NCBI RefSeq assembly: GCF_051201625.1
Contig: NZ_CP179203.1
Span: forward strand, 3,782,001-3,846,000
Source of the DNA: Shimia sp051201625
Lineage (GTDB): Bacteria; Pseudomonadota; Alphaproteobacteria; Rhodobacterales; Rhodobacteraceae
Direction of reading: 5' to 3'
DNA: 64,000 nucleotides
Of this stretch, positions 18,089 through 26,786 are shown piece by piece (the first letter of the stretch is position 1; each line of letters begins with the position of its first letter). The notes beneath the pieces are model-generated. The model was not told the DNA's origin and searched no databases. It saw only the letters and a list, made by a program, of their open reading frames with translations. The position numbers were made by a program, and so were the translations under genes.

Positions 18089-18883
18089 ATGAGATTTTCT
18101 TTGAACTCACTTCGAAACACCGTCTCTAAAAGCCTTGTGCTCTCACCGTTAATTCTTTGTGGGGCCCTTTTGCTTTCTGCATGCGCGTCTGACCCCGGGG
18201 TTTCGCGCGCGGGAATTTATGATCCCAAAGAGGAAAGTAACCGCATGGTCCACGGCTTCAACAAAGACGTGGATAAATATTTGTTTTCGCCGGCATCCAA
18301 CGGCTACGGGAGCTTGTTTCCTAAGCCAGTGCGGAGGGGTTTTAGCAACTTCGCCGATCATTTGTCATTACCAAATGATGTGGTCAACCACACACTGCAA
18401 GGTGATCTAGAGGAGGCGACGGGATCAGCATTCCGCTTTGTGGTTAATACGATATTTGGCCTGGCTGGTTTTATCGACACAGCAACTGCAATGGATATCC
18501 CGCGCGATGACACTGATTTTGGAGAAACATTAACAGTGTGGGGTGTCCAAGAGGGCGCCTATGTTGAATTGCCCTTTTTTGGACCATCTACATCGCGAGA
18601 CTCGGTTGGTTTAGTGACCGATATCATCCTAAATCCATTTGTAGTCGTCTTTCGCAATCCAACGCAGTACGTCGGCGCTGCAGCCTATGTTGTTGACCGG
18701 ATGGGTGACCGCTATGATTATGACACCTCAATCGACTCCATTCTCTACGATAGCGCCGATAGCTACGCTCAAGCACGGATAATTTATTTGCAAAATCGCC
18801 GGCATCAACTTGGCGTGGCCGGGGAAGAAACCTATGTTGATCCCGAATTTGACCCCTACGAGGACCCATATGACGACTTCTGA
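18089..18883 (+). CDS. mlaA: MlaA family outer-membrane lipoprotein
   Basis: Outer-membrane component of the Mla phospholipid-transport system, which removes misplaced phospholipid from the outer leaflet. 264 residues with an N-terminal signal ending in a lipobox (ALLLSAC, Cys32) and the VacJ/MlaA core: YDPKEESNRMVHGFN, NDVVNHTLQGDLEEA, DFGETLTVWGV and GPSTSRDSVG. The tail is very acidic (EDPYDDF). mlaC follows and overlaps it by 14 nt. The inner-membrane genes mlaD, mlaE and mlaF are not in the window and would have to lie elsewhere. Confidence 0.94.
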   Translation: MRFSLNSLRNTVSKSLVLSPLILCGALLLSACASDPGVSRAGIYDPKEESNRMVHGFNKDVDKYLFSPASNGYGSLFPKPVRRGFSNFADHLSLPNDVVNHTLQGDLEEATGSAFRFVVNTIFGLAGFIDTATAMDIPRDDTDFGETLTVWGVQEGAYVELPFFGPSTSRDSVGLVTDIILNPFVVVFRNPTQYVGAAAYVVDRMGDRYDYDTSIDSILYDSADSYAQARIIYLQNRRHQLGVAGEETYVDPEFDPYEDPYDDF

Positions 18884-19478
18884 ATTGAACCGCCGCAGGT
18901 TCCTTACGGCAATTTCGGGGGCAACGCTTTGCGCCGCCTTGCCCACTTCAGTGCTTGCACTGAATGATGCTCAGGCAAAGAAGCTCATTGATAAGGCAGT
19001 CGTTGACATTAACAAGGTCATCGCTTCAGGCAAATCAATAAACGCGATGATCAAGGATTTTGAGCGAATTTTTGTCAAATATGGCGACGTTCCAATCATT
19101 GCCCGCTCAGCTTTAGGCCCTGATGCGCGTAATCTCAGCAAATCCCAAATTAATGCTTACACCAACGCATTTCAGGGCTACATCGCCCGAAAATATGGGA
19201 AGCGGTTCAACGAATTTGTTGGCGGCAAGATCAACGTCGGAGGCAGTCGCAAAGTCAAAAGTTTCTTCGAAGTAAAAACAACAGTTAAACTGCGAGGGCA
19301 AGCACCGTTTGAGGTGAATTTTTTGGTTTCGGACCGCTCGGGTAAAAGCAAATTCTTTGACATGATTATTGAAGGCATAAGCTTGCGCCTTTCTGAAAAA
19401 GCAGAAATTGGCGCCATGCTTGATAAACGTAAAGGCGACATCGACGGCTTGATCGCGGATTTAAAAAAAGCCGGTTAA
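18870..19478 (+). CDS. mlaC: Phospholipid-binding protein MlaC (Ttg2D-like) with Tat-type signal
   Basis: Periplasmic carrier that shuttles phospholipid between MlaA and the inner-membrane MlaFED complex. 202 residues of the Ttg2 toluene-tolerance family. The leader (NRRRFLTAISGATLCAALPT) has the twin-arginine pattern, suggesting Tat export, with likely cleavage near VLA (residue 30). The mature part shows ARSALGPDARNLS and FEVKTTVKLRGQAPFEVNF. The ATG at 18870 lies inside the end of mlaA with a GAGG site 7 nt upstream; the alternative start at 18810 would lose the signal peptide. Tat export of MlaC is inference from the motif. Confidence 0.9.
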   Translation: MTTSELNRRRFLTAISGATLCAALPTSVLALNDAQAKKLIDKAVVDINKVIASGKSINAMIKDFERIFVKYGDVPIIARSALGPDARNLSKSQINAYTNAFQGYIARKYGKRFNEFVGGKINVGGSRKVKSFFEVKTTVKLRGQAPFEVNFLVSDRSGKSKFFDMIIEGISLRLSEKAEIGAMLDKRKGDIDGLIADLKKAG

Positions 19479-19691
19479 GTTTTACTAACGCTCAATCTCC
19501 ATTTATTTCCCGTTCTTTTGGAGCTGGATACGTAATCAATGTGTCTACTTCCGGGGTCTTTTTAATTTTCTTTGATACCCCAACACTTTTCACCGAGCCT
19601 TTCCGTGAAGTGTACCCCCGCTAATCAGTTAATTGGGTAATCAATCGGACTAAGAACCGAATACCAGTACTTCAGAGTGTTCCGGCCTGGT

Positions 19692-21869
19692 TCAATTGTC
19701 CCCAACGATATCACGGATGATTCCACTCAAGAAATTATCAAGGCCTTTCCTTTTTTTCTTTGGCCGCGTGCCTTGTTTAGATTTCGTCGGCGTGAACGCT
19801 GGCAGAGGTTTTGGCTCTAACCCCTCATGCACCCTAACCATCGCTTCACGCCAAATTTCCGCTGGCAGGCCACCGCCAGTGACCCCAGTCAAAGGCGTAT
19901 TGTCATCGTAGCCCATCCAAACACCCGCAACATATTCATTTGTGAAACCGATGAACCATGCATCTCGCGCAGCTTGCGTCGTACCGGTTTTGCCCGCAAC
20001 CTGCCAACCCGCTAACTGTGCCCGCGCTCCAGTACCTTCACTAACCACTTTTTTCATCATCCAAATCAGCTCGCGGGCCGATGCATCTGAAATCACTCTC
20101 TCACCTATGCCACCGCCAGTGCCCATTAAAGCGTCCTCGTCACCCAACAAACGCAATTCGACTAGGCCATAAGGCATCACAGAGGATCCCCCGTTCAGAA
20201 TGCCCGCATAGGCACCAGTCATCTCCAGCAAAGAACTTTCCGACGCCCCAAGTGCCAATGCAGGCCCTGCCGCCAAATCGCTTTCAATTCCAAACATTTC
20301 TGCCACCGTTCGCACGTTTTCGCGACCCACCTGCTCGGAAACTTTTACTGCTGGAACATTTAGGGAATTCATTAAAGCAAAGGTGAGAGTAACTTCTCCA
20401 TAATGCTTACCCGTGTAATTTTTTGGGCACCACTTTCCCGAGCCCGGAATGATCTGGCAATAGGGTTCATCTAGAACAGTGTCGTTTTCATGCCGCCCCA
20501 GATCAAGCGCAGTAGCATAGACGAACGGTTTAAATGCGGAACCGGTTTGACGCTTAGCTTGCGTTGCTCGGTTGAACGCTCCCGATACTTTTGTACGCCG
20601 ACCACCGACCATGGCACGCACTGCGCCATCGGCACTCATAACAACAATTGCAGCCTGGGCTTCAGAACCTTCTCTCACTTTGTTTTCAAATACCCATTTT
20701 AAACCGTCTTCGACCGCAGACTGAATACGCGGATCTAAGGTGGTTTTCAAAACAACGTCTTCAGTGGTGTTGTAGGTAAAAAACTCCGGGCCGGTGCCCA
20801 TAACCCAATCAGCAAAGTAGCCACCGACCTGAGCTTCCGCTGCATTCGATAATTTAGCAGGACGGGATTGCCAGTAGCTTGCTTCTTTTGACGTTAGATA
20901 TCCTTGCTCTTTCATTAATCGCAGTACCGTAGCCGCGCGGTTTTGCGAGCGCTGTAAATTAGCGGTCGGCGCATAACTTGAAGGGGCAGTAAGCAAACCT
21001 GCCAACATCGCGCTTTGCGCAGCATTAAGGTTTGCAGCCGGCTTACCAAAATATCGCTGTGCAGCAGCCTCGGCTCCATAAGCGCCACCACCCATATAAG
21101 CACGGTTGAGATAGATCGAAAAAATCTCATCTTTGGTATATTTCACTTCCATCGCCAGCGCGTAGACGGCCTCCTTGGCCTTTCGCCAAAGGGAGTTTCG
21201 GCGGCAATCTCGCACAAAATCAGTTTCGCTCTGCCACGCCTTCGGGTCGAATTTAACACCAAGACACATGAGCTTTGCAGTCTGCTGTGTGATGGTCGAA
21301 CCACCATGTCCCGACAATGGACCTCGCCCCTCCCTTAGATTGATGCTTACCGCACTCGCAACCCCGCGCGGACTAACTCCAAAATGATGGTAAAAGCGCT
21401 TATCCTCGGTCGCAACAATCGCATTTCTGAGGTCCTTGCTAACCGTTTTAGCGGTTACCACACCGCCAAATTGGTCTCCACGCCAAGCGAAAACTTTGTC
21501 ATTTCGATCAAGCAATGTCACCGAACCTCGTGATCGCCCATCAAGCAGTTTCGAGACATCGGGCAAACTGACGTAGACATAACTTACGGCCAAACCAAGT
21601 ATCAGTGAGCAAACAAGACCAGTCCGCCAAGTAAACGCCCAAACAATTCGCCAGATCCACCGCAAAATTCTAAGCAATAACGCAACTATTGGATTGCGCC
21701 TTTTGCGTGAAGTTCGGCGTCGCAGCTTTACTTTTCGCGAATGAGATTTTTTTTGAGAACTTTTTTGAGGTTTTACGAGTTTCTTTTTTGCGTTGGAAGG
21801 CTTTTTGGGCCGGTTTCCATAGCGCTTTTCCGCCACTAAAGGTGGCTTCCGTTTTTTTTGTTCAGTCAT
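19692..21869 (-). CDS. Class A penicillin-binding protein (PBP1A/1C-like)
   Basis: A bifunctional murein synthase of 725 residues anchored in the inner membrane. Residues 1-60 form a strongly basic cytoplasmic tail, with a transmembrane segment near residues 83-102. The GT51 glycosyltransferase domain follows, with catalytic Glu155 (ATEDKRFYHH) and GGSTITQQ (190s). The transpeptidase domain has SAFK with Ser444, SLN at 502-504 and KTGTTQ around residue 650. It is an intact, active-looking enzyme. It is convergent with mlaC and divergent from glnK. Whether it is the housekeeping PBP1A or an accessory one cannot be told here. Confidence 0.93.
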   Translation of the reverse strand: MTEQKKRKPPLVAEKRYGNRPKKPSNAKKKLVKPQKSSQKKSHSRKVKLRRRTSRKRRNPIVALLLRILRWIWRIVWAFTWRTGLVCSLILGLAVSYVYVSLPDVSKLLDGRSRGSVTLLDRNDKVFAWRGDQFGGVVTAKTVSKDLRNAIVATEDKRFYHHFGVSPRGVASAVSINLREGRGPLSGHGGSTITQQTAKLMCLGVKFDPKAWQSETDFVRDCRRNSLWRKAKEAVYALAMEVKYTKDEIFSIYLNRAYMGGGAYGAEAAAQRYFGKPAANLNAAQSAMLAGLLTAPSSYAPTANLQRSQNRAATVLRLMKEQGYLTSKEASYWQSRPAKLSNAAEAQVGGYFADWVMGTGPEFFTYNTTEDVVLKTTLDPRIQSAVEDGLKWVFENKVREGSEAQAAIVVMSADGAVRAMVGGRRTKVSGAFNRATQAKRQTGSAFKPFVYATALDLGRHENDTVLDEPYCQIIPGSGKWCPKNYTGKHYGEVTLTFALMNSLNVPAVKVSEQVGRENVRTVAEMFGIESDLAAGPALALGASESSLLEMTGAYAGILNGGSSVMPYGLVELRLLGDEDALMGTGGGIGERVISDASARELIWMMKKVVSEGTGARAQLAGWQVAGKTGTTQAARDAWFIGFTNEYVAGVWMGYDDNTPLTGVTGGGLPAEIWREAMVRVHEGLEPKPLPAFTPTKSKQGTRPKKKRKGLDNFLSGIIRDIVGDN

Positions 21870-22126
21870 ACTGCTGCTCTGCCCGGCGGGTTCTTTTGGG
21901 AAACCATAAACAAAATATGCCCATTTGTAGAGCCATTCTGAAACATGTTTTCATTGATTAATCGCCTAATTACTAGGCAATAAATTTTTTTTGATTAAAG
22001 ATTAGGCTTTTTTGTCGTTTTGCGAGTGCTAAATCCAAACCAAGCCTTCGATTCCATAGCCGATTTGGAGTTTCTTTGACCCGCATGCTGCGCGGCGTGC
22101 CTCGCGGAATTTAGAAGGGAAACAAG

Positions 22127-22465
22127 GTGAAACTTATTATTGCGATAATCAAACCGTTCAAGCTGGAGGAGGTACGCGAGGCGCTAACCGATATTGGCGT
22201 ACGCGGAATGATGGTCACCGAAGTCAAAGGGTTTGGATCTCAGTCAGGACACACGGAAATTTACCGTGGTGCAGAATACGCCGTCAATTTTGTGCCGAAA
22301 GTTAAGATTGAACTCGTTATCCCAGCGGCTATGGCCGACCATGCGGTACAAACCATCACAAAAACTGCTCAAACCGGAAAAATCGGCGACGGCAAGATCT
22401 TCGTACTTGACGTACAGCAAGCAATTCGTGTGCGAACCGGCGAAACAGACGCAGACGCCATTTGA
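22127..22465 (+). CDS. glnK: P-II family nitrogen regulator
   Basis: A 112-residue trimeric PII signal protein that senses 2-oxoglutarate, ATP/ADP and glutamine and blocks the AmtB channel when nitrogen is plentiful. The uridylylated tyrosine of the T-loop is Tyr51 (YRGAEYAVNF), and the C-loop reads TGKIGDGKIFV. The start is GTG at 22127 after AAGGGA. The amtB gene follows 25 nt downstream, the classical glnK-amtB pair, which is why glnK is preferred over glnB. NtrC control is expected from the family; I did not find a clear NtrC or sigma-54 site upstream. Confidence 0.95.
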   Translation: MKLIIAIIKPFKLEEVREALTDIGVRGMMVTEVKGFGSQSGHTEIYRGAEYAVNFVPKVKIELVIPAAMADHAVQTITKTAQTGKIGDGKIFVLDVQQAIRVRTGETDADAI

Positions 22466-22490
22466 GCGTCTCTGGGAAGGAACCCATAAT

Positions 22491-23831
22491 ATGAATACTC
22501 TTACAAAACTCGTTCTGCCTGGCGCACTAATAGCGGTCCCAGCAATGGGCATTGCCCAAGAAGACACAGTGACGTCGGGAATTAATGCATCCACTGATAC
22601 AGTTTTTATTCTCAATTCTTTACTATTTTTGATCGGAGGCTTTCTGGTCTTCTGGATGGCTGCAGGCTTTGCTATGCTTGAGGCAGGTTTAGTTCGCTCT
22701 AAAAACGTGACGATGCAGCTAATGAAGAATGTCGCATTATTTTCACTTGCGGCGATCTTTTATTACCTCATCGGCTACAACCTGATGTATCCAGGCGGCT
22801 CGTGGTCATTTGATGGTATACTTTCCGGCGTTTGGGGCCCAGGGGTATTAGAGGCAGTCGGCGTTGCCGCTGCCGATGCAGATGATTATTCTTACGCTTC
22901 AACCGGATCTGATTTCTTTTTCCAGCTAATGTTTTGTGCAACAACGGCATCAATCGTCTCCGGCACACTAGCCGAACGCATTAAACTATGGCCCTTTTTG
23001 ATCTTCGTAATCGTTCTCACCGGCTTAATCTATCCAGTGCAGGCTTCGTGGAAATGGGGTGAGGGCTTCTTGGATCAAGCTGGTTTTTTAGATTTCGCGG
23101 GCTCGACGGTTGTGCACTCGGTGGGTGGCTGGGCGGCTTTGACTGGCGCCTTAATTTTGGGACCCCGTATCGGAAAATACAACAAAGAAGGTAAAACCGT
23201 TCCGATCCCCGGATCGAACCTTACGCTCGCAACACTGGGAACGTTTATTCTGTGGCTAGGTTGGTTTGGCTTCAATGGTGGCTCCCAGCTGGCAATGGGT
23301 ACGGTGGGTAACGTAGCAGATGTGTCTCGCATTTTTGCCAATACAAATACAGCCGCAGCCGGCGGCGCCATCGCTGCGATGATTGTGTCGCAAATTATGT
23401 TCAAAAAACCCGACCTTACAATGACCCTCAACGGCGCCTTGGCTGGTCTTGTGTCGATCACGGCAGAGCCCTTAACACCTTCCCTAGGTGCAGCAACGTT
23501 AATTGGCATGTCTGGTGGCGTGATCGTGGTATTTGCGATTCCATTCATGGACAAACTGAAGATTGACGATGTTGTCGGCGCCATCCCCGTTCACCTTATC
23601 TGCGGTATCTGGGGCACGATCGCGGTTGTGTTCACAAACTCCGAAGCCTCCTTAGGAACACAGCTTTATGCAATTTTGGTTGTAGGCGTCTTCACTGCGG
23701 TCGTCTCGGGGATTGTTTGGTTGATCCTGAAAGCAGTTATGGGTCTGCGGGTGGACGAAGAAACCGAAATAAATGGGCTGGATATGGCAGAGCTCGGTAT
23801 GGAAGCCTATCCTGAATTCACAAACGGCTAA
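22491..23831 (+). CDS. amtB: Ammonium transporter
   Basis: An inner-membrane ammonium channel of 446 residues. The N-terminus resembles a cleavable signal (MNTLTKLVLPGALIAVPAMG), as in other AmtB proteins, followed by eleven membrane helices. The pore histidines are present in VVHSVGGW and IPVHLICGIWG, and the Amt signature AGFAMLEAGLVRSKN is intact. The ATG at 22491 follows a GGAAGGAA site. A longer upstream frame overlaps glnK and is not real. It is cotranscribed with glnK and ends at a good terminator. Confidence 0.96.
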   Translation: MNTLTKLVLPGALIAVPAMGIAQEDTVTSGINASTDTVFILNSLLFLIGGFLVFWMAAGFAMLEAGLVRSKNVTMQLMKNVALFSLAAIFYYLIGYNLMYPGGSWSFDGILSGVWGPGVLEAVGVAAADADDYSYASTGSDFFFQLMFCATTASIVSGTLAERIKLWPFLIFVIVLTGLIYPVQASWKWGEGFLDQAGFLDFAGSTVVHSVGGWAALTGALILGPRIGKYNKEGKTVPIPGSNLTLATLGTFILWLGWFGFNGGSQLAMGTVGNVADVSRIFANTNTAAAGGAIAAMIVSQIMFKKPDLTMTLNGALAGLVSITAEPLTPSLGAATLIGMSGGVIVVFAIPFMDKLKIDDVVGAIPVHLICGIWGTIAVVFTNSEASLGTQLYAILVVGVFTAVVSGIVWLILKAVMGLRVDEETEINGLDMAELGMEAYPEFTNG

Positions 23832-23855
23832 CGTTGCTGAGTTTGTAGAGTACTG

Positions 23856-23887
23856 GCTCGGGCGGTCATCGTCCGGGCCTTTTTCTT
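23856..23887 (+). terminator. Rho-independent terminator of glnK-amtB
   Basis: CGGGCG pairs with CGTCCG through a G-T wobble around GTCAT, and the stem is followed by GGGCCTTTTTCTTTCT. It begins 25 nt after the amtB stop codon. Confidence 0.75.
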
Positions 23888-24030
23888 TCTTTGAACAGCA
23901 CACAATCTGAACGACGTATTGGGTGTAATTTGCATAGATAGGCAATCACTATTGCGACCCTGAAACGCCCAATAGCAAGGCCCATATTCGTATCAGATCC
24001 CATAACCTAAGTGGGTGGCCAGCACGAAGC

Positions 24031-24059
24031 TTGACTTACCCAACTATTTTAGTAAGAAT
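24031..24059 (+). promoter_or_regulatory. Candidate promoter of hemP
   Basis: TTGACT (24031-24036) is followed after 16-17 nt by TAAGAAT (24053-24059), about 60 nt before the hemP start. The -10 is weak. The AT-rich TTTTAGTAAGAATTAG across it could overlap an iron-responsive site, but it does not match an Irr or Fur box well. Confidence 0.35.
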
Positions 24060-24120
24060 TAGATGTCGCAGCCACTCAGAGCGAGCAGCCATCAGATGAC
24101 ACAATACAGACGAGGTTCAT

Positions 24121-24279
24121 ATGACGGTTCAACTCCCCCTTCCACCACAACGCGAATCGATGCCTATTCACAATGCCAAGCACCTGACTGGAAAAAATGG
24201 GCTTGCCCACATCCGACTTGACGACCAACTCTACACATTGCGTATCACTAAAGCCGGCAAACTCATCCTCACAAAGTGA
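24121..24279 (+). CDS. hemP: Hemin uptake protein HemP
   Basis: A 52-residue protein recognised by its C-terminal HemP motif: a short basic-to-polar start, then HIRLDDQLYTLRITKAGKLI and the final LTK, matching the family pattern Y-x-LR-x-T-x-x-GKLILTK. HemP family proteins are small and induced by iron limitation; in some bacteria HemP/HmuP is required to express haem-uptake genes. A GAGG site lies 5 nt before the ATG. It stands alone between the amtB terminator and the aminotransferase, with no haem receptor or hmu transporter beside it. The gene is short and easy to miss. Confidence 0.88.
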   Translation: MTVQLPLPPQRESMPIHNAKHLTGKNGLAHIRLDDQLYTLRITKAGKLILTK

Positions 24280-24353
24280 ACACCGACCATGTGGCCCAAT
24301 CAGGTCCAAGCCTACAAATCAAAATAGTTAGCTTTAGTTTATCAAAAATCAGT

Positions 24354-24380
24354 TCAGTCGAGTGGGGACAACTCGACTGA
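24354..24380 (-). terminator. Perfect 10-bp inverted repeat 3' of the aminotransferase
   Basis: TCAGTCGAGT (24354-24363) and ACTCGACTGA (24371-24380) form a perfect stem with a 7-nt loop. Read on the minus strand it is followed by ACTGATTTTTGAT, so it is a plausible terminator for the aminotransferase that ends at 24472. It may also serve hemP from the other side, though there is no U tract in that direction. Confidence 0.6.
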
Positions 24381-24471
24381 GACAGATGCTAGTAAAATCA
24401 GGCTTGCTTCAAAGCTCTGACATTACTTTCTTTTTCAATTTAAGGTTAGCCTTTGGGATGAGCGGCTGTAA

Positions 24472-25656
24472 TTAGATTCCAGCCTCAATGATCGCTTCGG
24501 CCAAAACGCGAACACTATTCGCATTCAACCCTGCAATATTTAGTCTACCGTCCCCAACCATATAAATCGCATGTTCTACACGCAACTTCTCAACTTTATC
24601 TGGCGTCGTGCCAATTTGGCTGAACATACCGCGGTGCTCGGCAATAAAACCAAAGCGGTTCGAGCCACTCAACCGTTGTAATTCATCGGCAAGCCCTTGC
24701 CTCAGCGTTAACATATCTAGCCGCATTTCCTCTAGTTCAGCAATCCAATCAGCTTTCATTGCATCATCGGTGAGAATTTTGGTGACTATCCGTGCACCGT
24801 GATCTGGTGGGAAAGAAAAGTTTTGACGGTTCAGGTGGTTCATGTTGCCCTGCGTGACCGAAGTTTCACCAATATTTTCGTTGATCGCGATCAATAAGCC
24901 AGTTCGTTCGCGATAAATACCAAAATTCTTTGAACAACTCGCCGCAATCAATAATTGCGGTACCGAAGACGCCACTAATCGTGTTGCCGCTGCGTCTTCG
25001 TCAAGTCCATCACCAAACCCTTGATAGGCAATATCGATCATCGGCAAACATCCCTTTTCATTGATCAAATCGATCAAAGTCTGCCATTGCGTCAGGTTCA
25101 AGTTTGCACCAGTTGGATTGTGGCAACATCCATGCAGCAATATCACATCCTGCGCAGTGATATCTGCCAGGTCCTCCATCATACCATCAAAATCTACAGC
25201 CCGGTTCTCGGTGTCAAAATATCGATAATTTACCACCGTAATGCCTAGATAGCCTAAAATACTGACATGATTGGGCCAAGTAGGATCGGAAACGAATACT
25301 CGCACGTCAGAATTGGCCAGCTTTATTAACTCGAAGGCCTGCCGCACAGCACCTGTACCGCCCGGAGTTGCAACTGCAGCCATGCGGGCGCGATCAACAC
25401 ACTTCTCCAACAGGAGATCGCTCATCACTGCCGCAAAGGCCGGATCTCCGGCCAATCCGACGTACGACTTGCTGGTCTGTTCCTCAACCAAGATGCGCTC
25501 TGCCGCTTTAACAGCGCGCATCACTGGAGTCACACCTTCATCATTCTTGTAAACACCCACACCCAAGTCCAATTTGGTCGAGCGCGGGTCCGCGCGATAA
25601 AGTGCCATCAGACCCAATATTTTATCTTTGGGTTGTTCTTTAAGATTGTTCAACAT
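24472..25656 (-). CDS. Aromatic/aspartate aminotransferase (class I, TyrB/AspC-like)
   Basis: A PLP-dependent transaminase of 394 residues of the class I gamma group (AspC/TyrB), transferring amino groups between aspartate or aromatic amino acids and 2-oxoglutarate. It starts MLNNLKEQPKDKILGLMALY and has the family segments LDLGVGVYKNDEG, LHGCCHNPTGANL, the PLP lysine in ASCSKNFGIYRER, and the substrate arginine region near the C-terminus. The ATG at 25656 follows a GGAGA site and overlaps the stop of sseA by one base (TGATG). Which substrate it prefers is not decided by the sequence. Confidence 0.93.
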   Translation of the reverse strand: MLNNLKEQPKDKILGLMALYRADPRSTKLDLGVGVYKNDEGVTPVMRAVKAAERILVEEQTSKSYVGLAGDPAFAAVMSDLLLEKCVDRARMAAVATPGGTGAVRQAFELIKLANSDVRVFVSDPTWPNHVSILGYLGITVVNYRYFDTENRAVDFDGMMEDLADITAQDVILLHGCCHNPTGANLNLTQWQTLIDLINEKGCLPMIDIAYQGFGDGLDEDAAATRLVASSVPQLLIAASCSKNFGIYRERTGLLIAINENIGETSVTQGNMNHLNRQNFSFPPDHGARIVTKILTDDAMKADWIAELEEMRLDMLTLRQGLADELQRLSGSNRFGFIAEHRGMFSQIGTTPDKVEKLRVEHAIYMVGDGRLNIAGLNANSVRVLAEAIIEAGI

Positions 25657-26513
25657 CAGGCTTCTCCAGTGGCAATTGGAAGGGTGGAAAAAGCGCCCCA
25701 CTCAGTCCAAGAGCCGTCATAAACGGCATAATTAGTTTTCCCAAAACGTTCCATGGCGAGAGCTAGTACACAGGCTGTGACGCCAGACCCGCAAGTAGTA
25801 ATGGCTGGTTTTGACAAATCTACACCAGCTGCCTTGAACTCAGCTTTGAGCGCATCTGGTGTTTTTAAAGTTTTGTCATGGTTGAGTAAATTTGCAAAAG
25901 GGACATTCCTTGAGCCCGGAATGTGACCTGCGCGCAGACCTGCCCTCGGCTCTTCCAGTTCGCCACGAAAACGCCCCTCAGCACGTGCATCGATTATTTC
26001 AAAATCGCCAAGTTTGCTAGCTGCAGACACTTGTGTCACGTCTTTGACGCGATGGTTCTGCCGGCGCACCGTCATGTGCCTGTCCCGAACCACCGGCGGG
26101 ACATCCTCAAGTGTGCGCTCCTCGGACCTCCACTTTGACAGCCCACCATCAAGCATAGCAACATCATTTTGCCCCATCAGCTTGAACAACCACCAAACTC
26201 GGGCAGCTGATAAAACGTCACTGTCATCATAAACAACGACTTGATGCCCATCGCCGACACCCATCGAACGCATGCGCGACATGAATTTCGCCACAGGCGG
26301 CACCATGTGTGGCAATGCGCTGCGATGATCAGAAATTTCGTCAATATCGAAGAAACGAGCGCCCGGAATATGTGATGCATCATACTCGGCTTTGGGATTC
26401 CGCTTGCCGCCGGGCAGGTGCCAACTGGCATCAATCACCCGCAAATCTGGATCTTTCAGGTGCGCTGCTAACCATGCTGTGGAAACGAGCGTCTTGGGAT
26501 CGTCTTGATCCAT
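25656..26513 (-). CDS. sseA: 3-Mercaptopyruvate sulfurtransferase
   Basis: A two-domain rhodanese of 285 residues that transfers sulfur from 3-mercaptopyruvate to thiol acceptors or cyanide. The inactive N-terminal rhodanese domain (VIDASWHLPGGKRN) is followed by the catalytic one. Cys241 lies in the loop CGSGVTA, which is the mercaptopyruvate rather than the thiosulfate signature. The downstream aminotransferase is translationally coupled and could supply 3-mercaptopyruvate by transaminating cysteine, a sensible pairing. Confidence 0.94.
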   Translation of the reverse strand: MDQDDPKTLVSTAWLAAHLKDPDLRVIDASWHLPGGKRNPKAEYDASHIPGARFFDIDEISDHRSALPHMVPPVAKFMSRMRSMGVGDGHQVVVYDDSDVLSAARVWWLFKLMGQNDVAMLDGGLSKWRSEERTLEDVPPVVRDRHMTVRRQNHRVKDVTQVSAASKLGDFEIIDARAEGRFRGELEEPRAGLRAGHIPGSRNVPFANLLNHDKTLKTPDALKAEFKAAGVDLSKPAITTCGSGVTACVLALAMERFGKTNYAVYDGSWTEWGAFSTLPIATGEA

Positions 26514-26786
26514 GGATTTCCCCTGTTCAAGTTAGGCCACTGCCTACTACTGGGGGCTACCATAAGCAAGGCCGCGACCACTGCCTTATTTCCTGACTTG
26601 CGCTATTTTTCTGAACGGAAAACTAACATACCAGTCAACCTCCGCTGGAAGCTGAGGTCAGGCGCGGCTTGGTCCGTTTATTTGTGAAAATGATCTTACA
26701 AAATGGTTAATCCGTAACAAGATAGGAAAGTTGTATGTAATTAAACGCTCCTACCCATGTCTGGGGCATAATGATGAGAAAATAGA

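Noticed and set aside
21880..22126. Sigma-54 or NtrC site upstream of glnK
   Set aside because: A GG-N10-GC pattern and the TGCACC-type palindrome were looked for and not found convincingly.
24076..24309. Minus-strand open frame across hemP
   Set aside because: Antisense to the clear HemP frame, no binding site and no motif.
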